Part shown: positions 17,185-25,695 of the stretch, one piece after another
Layout: every line of letters starts with the position of its first letter
Position numbering within the stretch: position 1 is the first letter of the stretch
Source: Brachybacterium phenoliresistens
GTDB lineage: Bacteria; Actinomycetota; Actinomycetes; Actinomycetales; Dermabacteraceae
DNA: 64,000 nt
Reading direction: 5' to 3'
Assembly: GCF_000576425.1 (NCBI RefSeq)
Contig: NZ_KK070004.1
Location: 1 to 64,000, forward strand
Program-made: the position numbers and the translations under genes
The notes under the pieces: generated by a model
The model's input: the letters and a program-made list of their open reading frames with translations, nothing else
Databases searched by the model: none
What the model was told of the DNA's origin: nothing

Positions 17185-17232
17185 GGCCGCCGCTGCGGCG
17201 TCAGGCGTCGTGGCCGTCCGTCGTCGTGGCCG

Positions 17233-18177
17233 TCAGGCGTTGTGCACGAGGGGGCCCACGGGGTCCCGGCTGCCGTCGATGATCTCGAGCATGCGCACCA
17301 GGCGCACCGTCTCGCGCACGTCGTGGACCCGCAGGATGCGGGCGCCGCGGGCGATCACCCAGGCCGCCGCCGCGAGCGAGCCCTCCAGGCGCTCCTCCTT
17401 GGGCAGCCCCAGGGACTCGCCGATCACGTCCTTGCGCGACAGCGCCGCGAGCACCGGAAGGCCGAAGCCGGAGAACTCGTCCCAGCGCCGCAGCAGCTCG
17501 AGGGTCTGACGGGTGCTCTTGTTGAGATCCGGACCCGGGTCCACGATGATCCGGTCCTCGGCGATGCCCGCCTCCCGGGCGAGGGCGACGCCCTCCGCGA
17601 GCCGGCTGCGGACCTGCGCGACCACGTCGTCGTAGTGCGGGCGGGGGAGCTCGGTGCGGGGCGCGGCGAGGGAATGGGTCACCACCACGCTCGCCCCGGT
17701 CCCCGCGACGACGGTCGCCATCTCCGGGTCGGAGAAGCAGGTGGTGTCGTTGATGAGGTCGGCGCCGGCGGCGATCGCCTCCCGGGCGACGGAGGCATGG
17801 AAGGTGTCCACGCTCAGGCGCACCGCCGGGGCCTGCTCGCGCAGCGCCGCGATCACCGGCACCACCCGCTCCGCCTCCTCGGCGGCGGGCACCGGCGCTC
17901 CGGGGGCGAACTTCACCCCGCCGATGTCGATGATCGCCGCGCCCTCGGCCGCCGCGGCCAGCCCGCGGTCCACCGCCGCCTGCAGCTCCCAGGTGGCGCC
18001 CTGGTCGAAGAAGGAGTCGGTGGTGCGGTTGACGATCGCCATCACGCTCACCCCGTCGACGGGCAGCGGTCGCGGTCCCGAGCCGGGGTCGGTGCGTGGC
18101 GACGCCGACCCAGGGGCGCGCGATCCCGCCGCCTCGGGGCGCGACTGCGCCGCGGCCCCGCCATGCGTGTGCGACAT
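17233..18177 (-). CDS. Dihydropteroate synthase-like protein, FolP2 type
   Basis: A 314-residue TIM-barrel protein of the pterin-binding family. The family start reads VMAIVNRTTDSFFDQGATW where true enzymes have a NVTPDSFSDGG-like loop. IIDIGGVKFAPG, LINDTTCF and ALSRKDVIGE follow. The altered first loop resembles the second actinobacterial paralogue (FolP2), which is reported to lack dihydropteroate synthase activity in mycobacteria. The role here is therefore uncertain. The ATG at 18177 has AGAGGA eight bases upstream; an ATG at 18198 is possible. The His/Ala-rich first 45 residues are probably disordered. It is divergent from the sulfoquinovose gene. Confidence 0.8.
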   Translation of the reverse strand: MSHTHGGAAAQSRPEAAGSRAPGSASPRTDPGSGPRPLPVDGVSVMAIVNRTTDSFFDQGATWELQAAVDRGLAAAAEGAAIIDIGGVKFAPGAPVPAAEEAERVVPVIAALREQAPAVRLSVDTFHASVAREAIAAGADLINDTTCFSDPEMATVVAGTGASVVVTHSLAAPRTELPRPHYDDVVAQVRSRLAEGVALAREAGIAEDRIIVDPGPDLNKSTRQTLELLRRWDEFSGFGLPVLAALSRKDVIGESLGLPKEERLEGSLAAAAWVIARGARILRVHDVRETVRLVRMLEIIDGSRDPVGPLVHNA

Positions 18178-18249
18178 GTCCGTTCCTCTCGAGTTCATCG
18201 GCCCGTCCCCGTCCTTTGAGGGTTCTGGGACCTCGATGAGGTTAGATGA

Positions 18250-19479
<1,230 letters not shown>

Positions 19480-19489
19480 TGATCCGCCG

Positions 19490-20632
19490 GTGAAGATCGC
19501 CATCGTCACCGAGACCTTCGTGCCCTCGGTCGACGGGGTCGTGACACGGCTGCGCCACGCCGTGGAGCGCTTCGTCGACCTGGGGCACGAGGTCATGGTC
19601 ATCGCCCCCGACCTGGGAGTCCATGAGCATCACGGGGCGCGGATCGTGGGCATCCGCCCGGTGACGCTGCCGTTCTACAAGCACCGGCGCTTCACCCTTC
19701 CCACGCCCACGGTCGACGGCATCATCCGCGGGTTCCACCCGGACGTCGTCCACGCCGCGCAGCCGATCCTGCTGGCGAGCTCCGGGGCGTACGCGGCCAA
19801 GCGCCAGGACATCCCGCTGCTGGCCAGCTACCACACCCACATCCCGCGCTACCTCGACCTGTACCGCGGCTACCGCTGGGGCAAGCCCGCGGTGTGGTGG
19901 CAGATCAAGCGCAACCACGCCCTGGCCGACGTCAACCTCGCGACCTCGCAGGCCATGAAGGAGGAGCTCTCCGCGCAGGGCATCCACAACCTCCACGTGG
20001 TGCGCCGCGGCGTGGACACCCTCGCCCACCATCCGCGCTTCGCCTCCGAGTCGATGCGGGCGCGCCTGTCCGGCGGCCGCCCCGACAAGACGCTGCTGGT
20101 GTTCGTGGGACGCCTGGCCAAGGAGAAGGAGATCCAGCGGCTGCGGCCGATGCTGGACCGCCGCGACGACGTGGTCCTCGCCATCGTCGGCGACGGACCG
20201 TACCGGCACGAGCTCGAGGAGACCTTCCGCGGCACCTCGACCGTGTTCCCCGGCTTCCTGGGCGGGGAGGAGCTCGCCAGCGCCTTCGCCTCCTCCGACG
20301 CCTTCGTCTTCCCCTCGGTCACCGAGACCCTGGGCCTGGTGATCCTCGAGGGGATGGCCTCCGGGCTGCCGGTGGTCGCCGCCCGCTCCGGCCCGACGAT
20401 GGAGCAGGTCGTCGACGGGGAGAACGGGCTGCTCTACGACTCCGGGGACGAGGCGTCCCTGGACGCGGCCCTGGACCGCCTGGCCGATCCCGCCACCCGC
20501 ACCCGGATCCGGCAGGCCGCCCGCGCCGAGGCGGAGAAGTTCTCCTGGGAGCACGCCTCGGACGACCTGCTGCACTACTACGAGCTCGCGATCGCCACGC
20601 ACCGCGAGACCCGCGGAGGCGACGCCTGGTGA
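19490..20632 (+). CDS. GT4 glycosyltransferase, SQD2/SqdX-like (sulfoquinovosyltransferase)
   Basis: A 380-residue GT-B enzyme predicted to transfer sulfoquinovose to diacylglycerol. The N-terminal domain shows TETFVPSVDGVV, HGARIVGIRP and SYHTHIPRYLDLY. The C-terminal domain has FVGRLAKEKE, GDGPYRHELE and the donor-binding E-x7-E in TETLGLVILEGMASGLPVVAA. Many of these blocks match plant SQD2. A mannosyltransferase role is the main alternative, but the neighbour sqdB favours SQD2. The start is the GTG at 19490, ten bases after sqdB. The stop TGA overlaps a GTG that opens a chain of mini-ORFs. Confidence 0.85.
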   Translation: MKIAIVTETFVPSVDGVVTRLRHAVERFVDLGHEVMVIAPDLGVHEHHGARIVGIRPVTLPFYKHRRFTLPTPTVDGIIRGFHPDVVHAAQPILLASSGAYAAKRQDIPLLASYHTHIPRYLDLYRGYRWGKPAVWWQIKRNHALADVNLATSQAMKEELSAQGIHNLHVVRRGVDTLAHHPRFASESMRARLSGGRPDKTLLVFVGRLAKEKEIQRLRPMLDRRDDVVLAIVGDGPYRHELEETFRGTSTVFPGFLGGEELASAFASSDAFVFPSVTETLGLVILEGMASGLPVVAARSGPTMEQVVDGENGLLYDSGDEASLDAALDRLADPATRTRIRQAARAEAEKFSWEHASDDLLHYYELAIATHRETRGGDAW

Positions 20633-20679
20633 GCACGCCTGGACGGCCGATGAGCACTCCCGCGGAGAAGGACCGATGA
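20629..20679 (+). CDS. Possible mini-ORF coupled to the SQD2-like stop
   Basis: The GTG at 20629 overlaps the glycosyltransferase stop as GTGA and opens a 16-codon frame ending at 20679. Its last nine codons are the first repeat copy, readable as MSTPAEKDR. The stop overlaps the next ATG. Whether it is translated is unknown. Confidence 0.3.
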   Translation: MSTPGRPMSTPAEKDR

Positions 20680-20753
20680 GCACTCCCGAGGAGAAGGACC
20701 GATGAGCACTCCCGCGGAGAAGGACCGATGAGCACCCCCGCGGAGAAGGAGGC
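20650..20753 (+). repeat. 26-bp tandem repeat of ribosome site plus ATG, four units
   Basis: Units begin at 20650, 20676, 20702 and 20728. Each reads ATGAGCACTCCCGCGGAGAA then GGACCG, with one substitution in unit 2 and a changed tail in unit 4. Each unit carries GGAGAAGGA before the next ATG. Units 1-3 encode nine-codon mini-ORFs (MSTPAEKDR, MSTPEEKDR, MSTPAEKDR) whose TGA overlaps the next ATG. Unit 4 is the start of the acetyltransferase gene. Confidence 0.85.
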
Positions 20754-21408
20754 GGCCGTGGACCCGCAGACCGTGATGCCCGATGCCGAGCAGCTGCTGC
20801 GGCCGATGCCCGCGCCGACCGCCCGGGTCCTCGAGGGGGAGCGGGTGCGCCTCGAGCCGCTGCGGGCCGAGCACGCGGAGGGCCTCGCCGAGGCCGTCCG
20901 CGACGGCGAGCTGTGGCGGATCCCGTACGCCACCCACATCCCGCGGCCCGAGGCCATGGCGGCCGGCGTCGAGGCGACGCTCGTGAAGGCCGCCGCCGGC
21001 CAGATCATCGCCTGGGCCGTGATCCTGCGCGGCCGGGACGGCGCGGCCGACCGGGTGGTGGGCCAGACGACGTTCCTGAACATCGCGCGGGCCGATCGCC
21101 GGCTGGAGATCGGCAGCACCTTCCTGTCCGCCTCCACGCACGGCACCGGTGTGAACGCCGAGGTGAAGCTGCTGCTGCTCACCGAGGCCTTCGAGCGGCT
21201 CGGCTGCCTGCGCGTGGAGCTGCGCACCCACCATCTCAACGCCGCCTCGCGCCGCGCCATCGAGCGTCTGGGCGCCACCCAGGAGGGCATCCTGCGCGCC
21301 CACCGGATCCTCCCGGACGGCTCGCTGCGCCACACGGTCGTCTACGCGATCCTCGCCGACGAGTGGCGCGGCGTGCGCGCCCTGCTGGAGCAGCGACTGG
21401 GGCGCTGA
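20728..21408 (+). CDS. GNAT-family N-acetyltransferase (RimJ/RimL type)
   Basis: A 226-residue acetyltransferase. The GNAT core runs from about residue 35: RVRLEPLRAEHAEGL, GQTTFLNI, LEIGSTFLSASTHGTGVNAEVKLLL (acetyl-CoA loop variant) and LRTHHLNAASRRAIERLGATQEG. This pattern fits RimJ/RimL-like enzymes that acetylate protein N-termini or small molecules. The ATG at 20728 is the fourth in a chain of identical ribosome-site/ATG units, each upstream mini-ORF ending on the next ATG. Translation may therefore depend on ribosomes leaving the SQD2-like gene. The substrate is unknown. Confidence 0.87.
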   Translation: MSTPAEKEAAVDPQTVMPDAEQLLRPMPAPTARVLEGERVRLEPLRAEHAEGLAEAVRDGELWRIPYATHIPRPEAMAAGVEATLVKAAAGQIIAWAVILRGRDGAADRVVGQTTFLNIARADRRLEIGSTFLSASTHGTGVNAEVKLLLLTEAFERLGCLRVELRTHHLNAASRRAIERLGATQEGILRAHRILPDGSLRHTVVYAILADEWRGVRALLEQRLGR

Positions 21409-21494
21409 GGACGCTCGTCGGGCGCGTGTCCTGGCGCAGCGCACGCCGGCGGTGCGAGGCCGGCTGGGCGCGCCGTCGGAAGGTGCGGGATTGC

Positions 21495-22049
21495 TCAGCC
21501 CCGACGCGGGCGCAGCAGGTCCTTCCAGCCGCGACGGGGACGGCGCTCGAGAGCGGCCTCGGCGTCGGCCGTCTCGCGGCGCGCCCGGCGGCGCTCCTGG
21601 GCGGTCGGTCGGGCGGGATCGGAGCGTCGCGCGGCATCGGAGCGTCGCGCGGAGTCGGTCTCCTCGGGATCCGCCGCGGGACCTGGGCGGGGACCCGAGG
21701 CGCCCTCCGGGGCGAGGGCGTCGTGGCCCGCGGGGCCATCGGCCTCCTCGAGGGCGTCCGCGTCGGCGTCCTCCTCGTCGACCTCGATCCACTGGTCGGT
21801 CCAGCCGATGTCGTCGACGTCCCGCGGTCGATAGTCCTCGCGGGCCGGGACCTGGTCGGCGACCTCGTCGCGGTCGTACTCGGCGGGCGCGTGGACGTCC
21901 TCCGCCCGGTGCGGGACGTCGCAGGTCCAGTAGTAGGGGCAGCCGGGGCAGCCGGCCGTGTCCGTGCCGGGTGTCGCCTCGCGCTGCATCTGCACGCCGT
22001 CCTGCAGCTGCAGGACGCGCAGGCGCGCCTCGTACGGGTTGATCTCCAC
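21495..22049 (-). CDS. Hypothetical protein with a CxxC-YYW-C motif
   Basis: A 184-residue protein of unknown function. The N-terminal ~55 residues look folded (NPYEARLRVLQLQDGVQMQ) and contain GCPGCPYYWTCDVPH, with three closely spaced Cys and a His that could bind a metal or an Fe-S cluster. The rest is highly acidic, then Arg/Ala-rich, and probably disordered. The spacing loosely recalls the C-terminal Cys cluster of RecB/Cas4-type nucleases, but no nuclease domain is present, so that link is weak. The start is a GTG at 22049 with no clear ribosome site. Confidence 0.6.
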   Translation of the reverse strand: MEINPYEARLRVLQLQDGVQMQREATPGTDTAGCPGCPYYWTCDVPHRAEDVHAPAEYDRDEVADQVPAREDYRPRDVDDIGWTDQWIEVDEEDADADALEEADGPAGHDALAPEGASGPRPGPAADPEETDSARRSDAARRSDPARPTAQERRRARRETADAEAALERRPRRGWKDLLRPRRG

Positions 22050-22092
22050 GGTCCGAGGCTACTCGGTGGCGCGGGAGCCGGCCCGCCCGCCC

Positions 22093-22120
22093 TTGACAGG
22101 GCGGCATCTGCGCTCAGGAT
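22093..22120 (+). promoter_or_regulatory. Candidate promoter before the TfoX-like gene
   Basis: A perfect TTGACA -35 (22093-22098) is followed after 16 bases by CAGGAT (22115-22120), a partial -10. It lies 37 bases before the ATG of a 36-codon leader ORF. Confidence 0.4.
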
Positions 22121-22156
22121 GGGAGGAGACACCGTCGTCGACGCCGGGAGGCCCCC

Positions 22157-22267
22157 ATGGCCCGACTCTCTGTATTCGCCGTGAGAACCGTGCCGGGTCG
22201 CTCGCGGACTCCCGGCGGATGCCTCGACGGGTGCGTCGGGGTCGCTGCCGGTCGAGGCGGTCGGTGA
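22157..22267 (+). CDS. Possible 36-codon leader ORF
   Basis: An ATG at 22157 with GGGAGG five bases upstream opens a 36-codon frame (starting MARLSVFAVRTVPG) whose TGA overlaps the GTG of the TfoX-like gene as GTGA. The peptide is Arg/Gly-rich and matches nothing recognised. It may be a translated leader that couples to the next gene, or chance. Confidence 0.3.
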   Translation: MARLSVFAVRTVPGRSRTPGGCLDGCVGVAAGRGGR

Positions 22268-22611
22268 CCGTGCCGCTCACGCCGGAGCAGTCCGCGGTCA
22301 TCCGCCGTGTCCGGTCCGCGCTGCCGCCCGGCGCCGCCGTCCGCGAGGTCTCGATGTTCGGCTCCCGGGCCGTGATGCTCGAGGAGCGGATGCTCGTGGC
22401 CGCCGGGAAGGACGGCTCCCTCCTGGTCCGCGTCGATCCTGCGCGCGGGGCCCAGCTGTGCGCGCGCCCCGGGGCCGCCCCGGCGGTGATGGGCACGGGC
22501 CGGCCGATGGGCACCGGCTGGATCACCGTGGAGCCCGCGGCGCTCGCCGCCGAGGAGGATCTCGCCGGCTGGCTCGAGGAGGCGCTCGCCTTCCACGCCG
22601 GGAGCGGCTGA
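22264..22611 (+). CDS. TfoX N-terminal domain protein
   Basis: A 115-residue protein made of a single TfoX-N-like domain: MFGSRAVMLEERMLVAAGKDGSLLVRVDP in the first half and the GRPMGTGWITVEP segment in the second. The full competence regulator TfoX also has a C-terminal domain, absent here. Stand-alone copies are common in actinobacteria and have no proven function. The GTG at 22264 has GAGG six bases upstream; a GTG two codons later is an alternative. It overlaps the end of the possible leader ORF. Confidence 0.75.
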   Translation: MTVPLTPEQSAVIRRVRSALPPGAAVREVSMFGSRAVMLEERMLVAAGKDGSLLVRVDPARGAQLCARPGAAPAVMGTGRPMGTGWITVEPAALAAEEDLAGWLEEALAFHAGSG

Positions 22612-22697
22612 CCCGCCCGAGGGTCCTCCCGCGCGCCGTATCCTTGCCGCGGGCCGACGACGACCTCCGCCTGGGAGACGGCCCGGAAGGAGGGCCG

Positions 22698-23162
22698 ATG
22701 CCGCCGGACGAGCTGGTGCGGGTGAGCTTCACGCTGGGGCCGGATGCTCCGGCCGATGCGGAGGGCATCTGGGCCCGGCCCACGGACCACGGGACGTACA
22801 TCGTCGACAACATCCCGTTCTACGCGCGGGACGTGGCCCTGGGCGACGAGGTCGGCGCGGACCGGGAGGGCGGGCGGCTGTGGTCGCGCGGCGTCATCAC
22901 CCCGTCCGGGGCCATGACGCTGCGCTTCATCGTCCTGGCCGAGGACGAGTACCGCGCCCTGCGGGACATGCGCTGGCTCGCCGCCCGGCTGGACGCGCTC
23001 GGCATCGACCACGAGGACGACGAGGACCGCCTCATGGTCGCCTCCGTCCAGCAGACCCACGACCTCGACGCCCTGCTGGTCGCCGTGCGCTACTTCCGGG
23101 CCTCCGGTGCGGGCCGGGTCGAGCCCGGAGGCCTCGCCCCCTGGTGGCCGGCCGGCGCCTGA
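22698..23162 (+). CDS. DUF4265 domain protein
   Basis: A 154-residue protein carrying the DUF4265 pattern: LVRVSFTL near the start, WARPTDHGTYIVDNIPFYARDVALGDEV at about 31-58, and a second half with TLRFIVL and a C-terminal YFRASG. Function unknown. GGAAGGAGGG precedes the ATG at 22698. The stop is 12 bases from the convergent tRNA-Met gene. Confidence 0.8.
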   Translation: MPPDELVRVSFTLGPDAPADAEGIWARPTDHGTYIVDNIPFYARDVALGDEVGADREGGRLWSRGVITPSGAMTLRFIVLAEDEYRALRDMRWLAARLDALGIDHEDDEDRLMVASVQQTHDLDALLVAVRYFRASGAGRVEPGGLAPWWPAGA

Positions 23163-23173
23163 ACGCCCCGGGG

Positions 23174-23247
23174 ACGCTCCGGCAGGATTCGAACCTGCGA
23201 CGCACTCCTTATGAGGGAGCTGCTCTACCGGGCTGAGCTACGGAGCG
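23174..23247 (-). tRNA. tRNA-Met (CAT anticodon, elongator type)
   Basis: The 74-nt minus-strand sequence folds fully. The acceptor is CGCTCCG/CGGAGCG with discriminator T, the D arm GCTC/GAGC, the anticodon loop CTCATAA, and the T arm GCAGGTTCGAATCCTGC. The 1-72 pair is an ordinary C-G and the anticodon stem lacks the three G-C pairs of initiators, so it is not initiator tRNA. A lysidine-modified tRNA-Ile2 cannot be excluded by eye. Confidence 0.85.
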
Positions 23248-23573
23248 ATGCGGCGCCCGGTTCGGGACCGCGTGATGACCATCGTGGACCTGCCGGGCGC
23301 GCGGGTCCAGGGCCTCGTCATGTGCCGTCTCAGGCGGGCGCATGGAGCCGCGGGAGGACACAGGGGGTGGTGCGGCGTCGCATCGAGGAAGTGATTCTGC
23401 GTGATTGTCAAGAGCCTCCGAAGAATGGGGACAACTCTGCATGGGGGGGAGTGGGGCGGGTCGGAAGTTCCTGCGGCGATGGCAAGAAAGGCCAGGTCAG
23501 ACGTGCGGTGTGTGCACGCAGTCATATGGTGACGGATGCGGGAGAAGTGGCGGAAAGAATTCATCCACAATGC

Positions 23574-23602
23574 TTCCCACGGGGCGTTCGGCGGGATAGG
23601 CT
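23574..23602 (+). promoter_or_regulatory. Putative promoter of the DUF222/HNH gene
   Basis: TTCCCA (23574-23579) and TAGGCT (23597-23602) are spaced by 17 bases, placing the transcription start near 23609, just before the LexA-like box. Confidence 0.45.
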
Positions 23603-23611
23603 GGAGGTGTT

Positions 23612-23627
23612 TCGAACGTAGGTGCGA
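23612..23627 (+). promoter_or_regulatory. LexA-like SOS box
   Basis: TCGAACGTAGGTGCGA matches the actinobacterial SOS-box pattern TCGAAC-N4-GTTCGA at 11 of 12 positions. It overlaps the predicted transcription start of the HNH gene, where a bound repressor would block initiation. Some mycobacterial 13E12/DUF222 genes are known LexA targets. Confidence 0.55.
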
Positions 23628-23671
23628 GCCGTGGCGTGGGGCCGGGGCGACGGCATGAGGGGGTGGTCGTG

Positions 23672-25675
23672 ATGCTGCAGGAGCCGATTCCGTCGCCGGC
23701 GGTGGATGCGGATGCCACCGCGGGACGGGCGATCCCGGCCGGCGCCGGCGCCGGCGCCGGCGCCGCTGCCGGTGCCGGCGCGGCCCCGGCGTCCTCCCCG
23801 GCCCGGGGTGCTGACTCCGCCCCCGTGCCCGCCCCCGCGTCGAGGTCCGTCCCCGCTCCCTCTTCCGACGCCTCCGGGGAGGGTGCGCCGGGACGGGGCG
23901 AGGGGGTCGATGCCGCGGTGGCGGCGTTCGTGGCGCAGGTCCCGGGACGGATCCGGCGGGGCTCCATCCGTGAGCATTCCGCGCATACCCGTGATTCCGT
24001 CCCGGTGAAGGCCGGCACGGAGGGTGACCCGGTGATGTCGGCCGTGCTGCAGGAGGTCTGGGACGCGACCGCGGCCGAGGGGCCGGTCCTGGCGCGGAAG
24101 CTGCGGGCGGTCGCGAAGCTGTGGGCCGGGCCCGAGGAGACCACCTGCGAGCTTCCCCGCGAGGGGGACCTGGAGGCGCTGACGGCGGCGGTGGCGCTGC
24201 GGACCACGAGGTCGCGGGCGTCGTTCGTGATCCGCGATGCCCATCACGGGGTGGACTGCTTCGCGTCCTGTCTCGCGCTGCTGGAGGCCGGCCGGTTCCC
24301 CGCCGCGTGGTTCGAGCGGATGCTGGTGCGGGTCCGAGCGCTGTCGGAGACATCGCTGCGGGGGATGGACGCGATCATCGCCCGCTGGGACCTGCGGGTC
24401 CCCGTCGAGCGGTTCCACAAGCGGCTGGGGCAGCTGATCGCCTGGGCGGAGTCGATCGAGGGCCGGCAGGCGGAATCTCGCCCGATCGAACGCTCGGTGT
24501 TCGTCTCCGACCTCGGGAAGGGGATGGCGTGCCTGCAGGTGCAGGGGCCTGCCCCGGAGATCCACGCGTTCGCGCGGCGTCTGGACGTGGCCGCGAAGGC
24601 GGTGCAGTCCGCGCAGCGGGCCGTTCTCCGGGAGCGCGGTCCGGACTCCGTGGTCCCGTGGGACGTGGACGGCATGGCGAGGAAGGAGGGTGCGCCGTTG
24701 CGTCGTGACGTGCTGCGCTACCTCCTGGCGACCAAGGCCGTCCTGGACACGGAGGGCATCGAGGTGCCGAAGGACCGCTTCCGGATCTCGGTGACCGTGC
24801 CCATGATGACGCTGCTCGGGCTGTCCGATGCGCCCGCCACGTTGGACGGGGTCACGCCGGTCCCTGCCGGGATGGCGCGGGCCCTCGCGGGCGGGCAGGG
24901 GGAGTGGTACCGCGTGCTGACCGACCCGTGCACGGGAGCGTTCGTGCCCGCCCCCGCGCAGCAGTACCGGCCCACCCCGGCGATGCTGGAGTACCTGCGG
25001 CTGGGAGACCCGACGTGTGCGGTCCCCGGGTGCGGGCGCAGCGTGTCGTGGGCCTCGCAGGCCGACCACATCCAGGAATGGCTCGACGGCGGGGCCACGA
25101 GCATCGAGAACCTCCACCTGCTGTGCGAGCGGCACCACCAGGACAAGACCGCGCGGATCATCGACCCTGAGAGGGTCCAGCCCACGGGGTGGACGGAGGG
25201 CTGCTACCGGCCCGGGGCGACGCGGTGGCTGCTCGGGTCCACGGAGGGCCGGCACGTGATCACCAGTTTCCACGACGACTGGGACATGATCGGTCTGGAG
25301 ACCCTCCGAGGGCTCGTCGCCCACTACCGAGAGCATCCCGACCACGGCTGCGACGAGACCTGTCTCGCCCCGTGGAGGGGCACCGCCCTGCCCGCACCCC
25401 CGACCCCGCCACCACTGGAGGCGAGACCTCCTGGTGAAGGATCCACGATCGCAGCGGCGTCCGATGCTGCCGCGCGCCCGGCCGACGGGACCGCGGAAGC
25501 GCGGAGCGCGTCCCAGGAGTCCGAAGCCCCGGAGAGTGCCACGACGTCGGACGGCCCCGGAGCCACGGACGACGCGGAGCGCCCCGCGGACGGCGCTGCG
25601 GCGACCAGCACCGACCCGACCCCCATCCCGGAGCCTCCCGGGGGCTGGGGACCACAGGGACCCCCACCGTTCTGA
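23672..25675 (+). CDS. DUF222/13E12-type HNH endonuclease-like protein
   Basis: A 667-residue protein of the DUF222-HNH family common in actinobacteria. The first ~95 residues are low-complexity (Ala/Gly/Pro). DUF222 covers about residues 120-400. The HNH module follows near 445-495: CAVPGCGRSVSWASQADHI, the ENLHLLC core and ERHHQDKT, with two Cys pairs and the catalytic His visible. The C-terminal ~100 residues are Ala/Pro/Glu-rich and disordered. The ATG at 23672 is used. A LexA-like operator upstream suggests DNA-damage control. The cleavage target of this family is not established. Confidence 0.85.
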   Translation: MLQEPIPSPAVDADATAGRAIPAGAGAGAGAAAGAGAAPASSPARGADSAPVPAPASRSVPAPSSDASGEGAPGRGEGVDAAVAAFVAQVPGRIRRGSIREHSAHTRDSVPVKAGTEGDPVMSAVLQEVWDATAAEGPVLARKLRAVAKLWAGPEETTCELPREGDLEALTAAVALRTTRSRASFVIRDAHHGVDCFASCLALLEAGRFPAAWFERMLVRVRALSETSLRGMDAIIARWDLRVPVERFHKRLGQLIAWAESIEGRQAESRPIERSVFVSDLGKGMACLQVQGPAPEIHAFARRLDVAAKAVQSAQRAVLRERGPDSVVPWDVDGMARKEGAPLRRDVLRYLLATKAVLDTEGIEVPKDRFRISVTVPMMTLLGLSDAPATLDGVTPVPAGMARALAGGQGEWYRVLTDPCTGAFVPAPAQQYRPTPAMLEYLRLGDPTCAVPGCGRSVSWASQADHIQEWLDGGATSIENLHLLCERHHQDKTARIIDPERVQPTGWTEGCYRPGATRWLLGSTEGRHVITSFHDDWDMIGLETLRGLVAHYREHPDHGCDETCLAPWRGTALPAPPTPPPLEARPPGEGSTIAAASDAAARPADGTAEARSASQESEAPESATTSDGPGATDDAERPADGAAATSTDPTPIPEPPGGWGPQGPPPF

Positions 25676-25695
25676 TCACCGGGTCGGAGCGTCGC

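Larger units (their letters stand above)
23248..23671. other. Intergenic region before the HNH gene
   Basis: No gene is supported in these 424 bases. The stretch 23390-23600 is visibly less GC-rich than the surroundings. Its right end holds a promoter-like pair and a LexA-like box, listed separately. Confidence 0.5.

Noticed and set aside
20650-20753. CRISPR array
   Set aside because: The 26-bp units are contiguous, without spacers, and contain ribosome sites and start codons.
23174-23247. Initiator tRNA
   Set aside because: The 1-72 pair is C-G and the anticodon stem lacks the three consecutive G-C pairs typical of initiator tRNA.
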